Of a stretch of DNA of 7,101 bases, positions 6,325 to 7,101 are shown one piece after another. Made by a program: the position numbers and the translations under genes. The number at the start of each line of letters is the position of its first letter. Within the stretch, counting starts at the first letter, position 1. The notes beneath the pieces were generated by a model, which worked only from the letters and a program-made list of their open reading frames with translations, ran no database searches and was not told where the DNA came from. This stretch comes from Hyphomicrobiales bacterium (GTDB taxonomy: Bacteria; Pseudomonadota; Alphaproteobacteria; Rhizobiales; Xanthobacteraceae), in NCBI GenBank assembly GCA_026400425.1, contig JAPLPC010000465.1, forward strand, positions 1 through 7,101, written 5' to 3'.

Positions 6325-7101
6325 AGCCGAGGCCGATTCGCTTGAAGGCCCGGGAAATATAGGAGCCCTTGTTCTCGCTCGGTTCGAGACCGCCCGACTT
6401 TACAATATTGTAAGCGTCTTTGTACCAGCGGCTGTCAGGAAAATTGTGGCCGAGCACGGCGGCGGCGGTCTGCGCCTCGCCGACCACACCGACGGTCATA
6501 TAGGCCTCGGTCAGGCGCATCAGCGCCTCCTCGACGTGGCGGGTGGTCTGGTATTGCGTGACCACGGTCTTGAAGCGGTTGATGGCGGCGGTGTAGTCGC
6601 GCTTCTTCATGTAATAGCGGCCGATATCCATTTCCTTGCCGGCCAGCTGGTCGCGCGCACCTTCGAGCTTCTGCTTGGCCGAGGTGGCGTATTCGGAGGT
6701 CGGATATTTGCGGATGACCTCTTCGAGCGCGGCCATCGCCTTTTCGGTGCGGCCCTGGTCGCGCGAGATGTCGGGGATCTGGTCGTAATGCGAGGCTGCG
6801 ATCAGATACTGGGCATAGGCAGCGTCCGGGCTGCCGGGATGCAGCGTGACGTAACGGGTCGCCGAGCCGATGCAGGTGTCGTAGTCGCCGGTCTGGTACG
6901 CCGCGTAAGCCGACATCAGCAGTGATTTGCGCGCCCATTCCGAATACGGGTGCTGGCGATCGACCTCTTCGAACTTCTTCGCGGCAGCCTTCGGATCCTT
7001 GCTCTGGTTCATGAGGTAGAGGCCCTCATTATAGGGCTTGTCGGTGGGCTCATCGACGAAGGTCTCGTCCTTCTTCGTGAACTTGTCCAACAGCGAGCCG
7101 G
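6323..7101 (-). CDS. bamD: Outer membrane protein assembly factor BamD (ComL/YfiO), 5' truncated by the window edge
   Basis: BamD is a periplasmic, lipid-anchored TPR protein of the Bam complex and helps BamA insert beta-barrel proteins into the outer membrane. The visible 258 codons hold nearly all of the mature protein. The leftmost possible start in the window is a TTG at 7090, but the frame continues upstream as GSLLDKF to the edge. The true start, signal peptide and lipobox cysteine should therefore lie outside. Counting from that TTG codon, TPR-like helix pairs run from about 18 to 215. They include AAKKFEEVDRQHPYSEWARK (36-55), YVTLHPGSPDAAYAQYLIAA (80-99), VIRKYPTSEYATSA (125-138) and GRYYMKKRDYTAAINRF (157-173), each with a counterpart in E. 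coli BamD. The C-terminal tail GGLEPSENKGSYISRAFKRIGLG (233-255) is typical of the Bradyrhizobium group and also encodes the LexA-box match. bamD is the first visible gene of the bamD-recN unit; in related genomes lpxC often precedes it. Confidence 0.95.
   Translation of the reverse strand, partial: GSLLDKFTKKDETFVDEPTDKPYNEGLYLMNQSKDPKAAAKKFEEVDRQHPYSEWARKSLLMSAYAAYQTGDYDTCIGSATRYVTLHPGSPDAAYAQYLIAASHYDQIPDISRDQGRTEKAMAALEEVIRKYPTSEYATSAKQKLEGARDQLAGKEMDIGRYYMKKRDYTAAINRFKTVVTQYQTTRHVEEALMRLTEAYMTVGVVGEAQTAAAVLGHNFPDSRWYKDAYNIVKSGGLEPSENKGSYISRAFKRIGLG
6371..6385 (-). promoter_or_regulatory. Putative LexA (SOS) operator for recN, inside bamD
   Basis: Read on the - strand this is GAACCGAGCGAGAAC, a perfect GAAC-N7-GAAC direct repeat. 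This is the established LexA recognition form in Alphaproteobacteria (GTTC-N7-GTTC on the other strand). It ends 61 bases before the recN ATG, a normal operator distance. It falls exactly on five BamD codons (E236-N240). A possible -10 element, TATATT (6361-6356), lies just downstream, so the operator would overlap the -35 region. No good -35 hexamer is visible. Because the BamD tail here is conserved in protein sequence, a chance match remains possible. Confidence 0.55.

Noticed and set aside
4729..6345. 538-codon + strand open frame antisense to recN
   Set aside because: It mirrors RecN codons on the opposite strand and is rich in Gly/Arg/Gln/His without recognisable motifs. The recN frame carries every ATPase motif. 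Long antisense frames are expected at this base composition.
7088..7090. TTG as the bamD start
   Set aside because: The frame stays open to the window edge, and starting here would leave no signal peptide or lipobox, which BamD needs.

Overview
This looks like ordinary core chromosome from a high-GC alphaproteobacterium. It most resembles the Bradyrhizobium / Rhodopseudomonas / Afipia group (Nitrobacteraceae). That placement is inferred from the protein sequences, the bamD-recN-ligA gene order and two intergenic palindromes of a style common in that group. I see no mobile element, RNA gene, CRISPR array or novel multi-gene system.

Layout: The left third reads on the + strand. It opens with the C-terminal half of a long-form Xaa-Pro aminopeptidase (M24 family), whose gene starts outside the window and stops at 917. 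A 95-base imperfect palindrome (938-1032) follows, then a Bcr/CflA-type MFS drug-efflux transporter (1079-2301). The transporter is broken at about 1453: roughly 22 codons of TM4 and the TM4-5 loop are missing and the frame changes, so I call it a pseudogene.

The right two thirds read on the - strand, convergent with the transporter and only 35 bases from it. In transcription order they are bamD (outer-membrane assembly lipoprotein; its 5' end lies beyond the right edge), recN (double-strand-break repair SMC-like ATPase, 13 bases after bamD) and ligA (NAD+-dependent DNA ligase). A second, different long palindrome (4501-4627) fills almost all of the recN-ligA gap.

BamD serves envelope biogenesis, whereas RecN and LigA serve DNA repair and replication. 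bamD and recN are almost certainly cotranscribed. The last codons of bamD hold a perfect copy of the alphaproteobacterial LexA box (GAAC-N7-GAAC), 61 bases upstream of the recN start. This suggests that recN also has its own SOS-inducible promoter inside bamD. That operator, the broken transporter and the palindrome next to ligA are the points most worth a second look.
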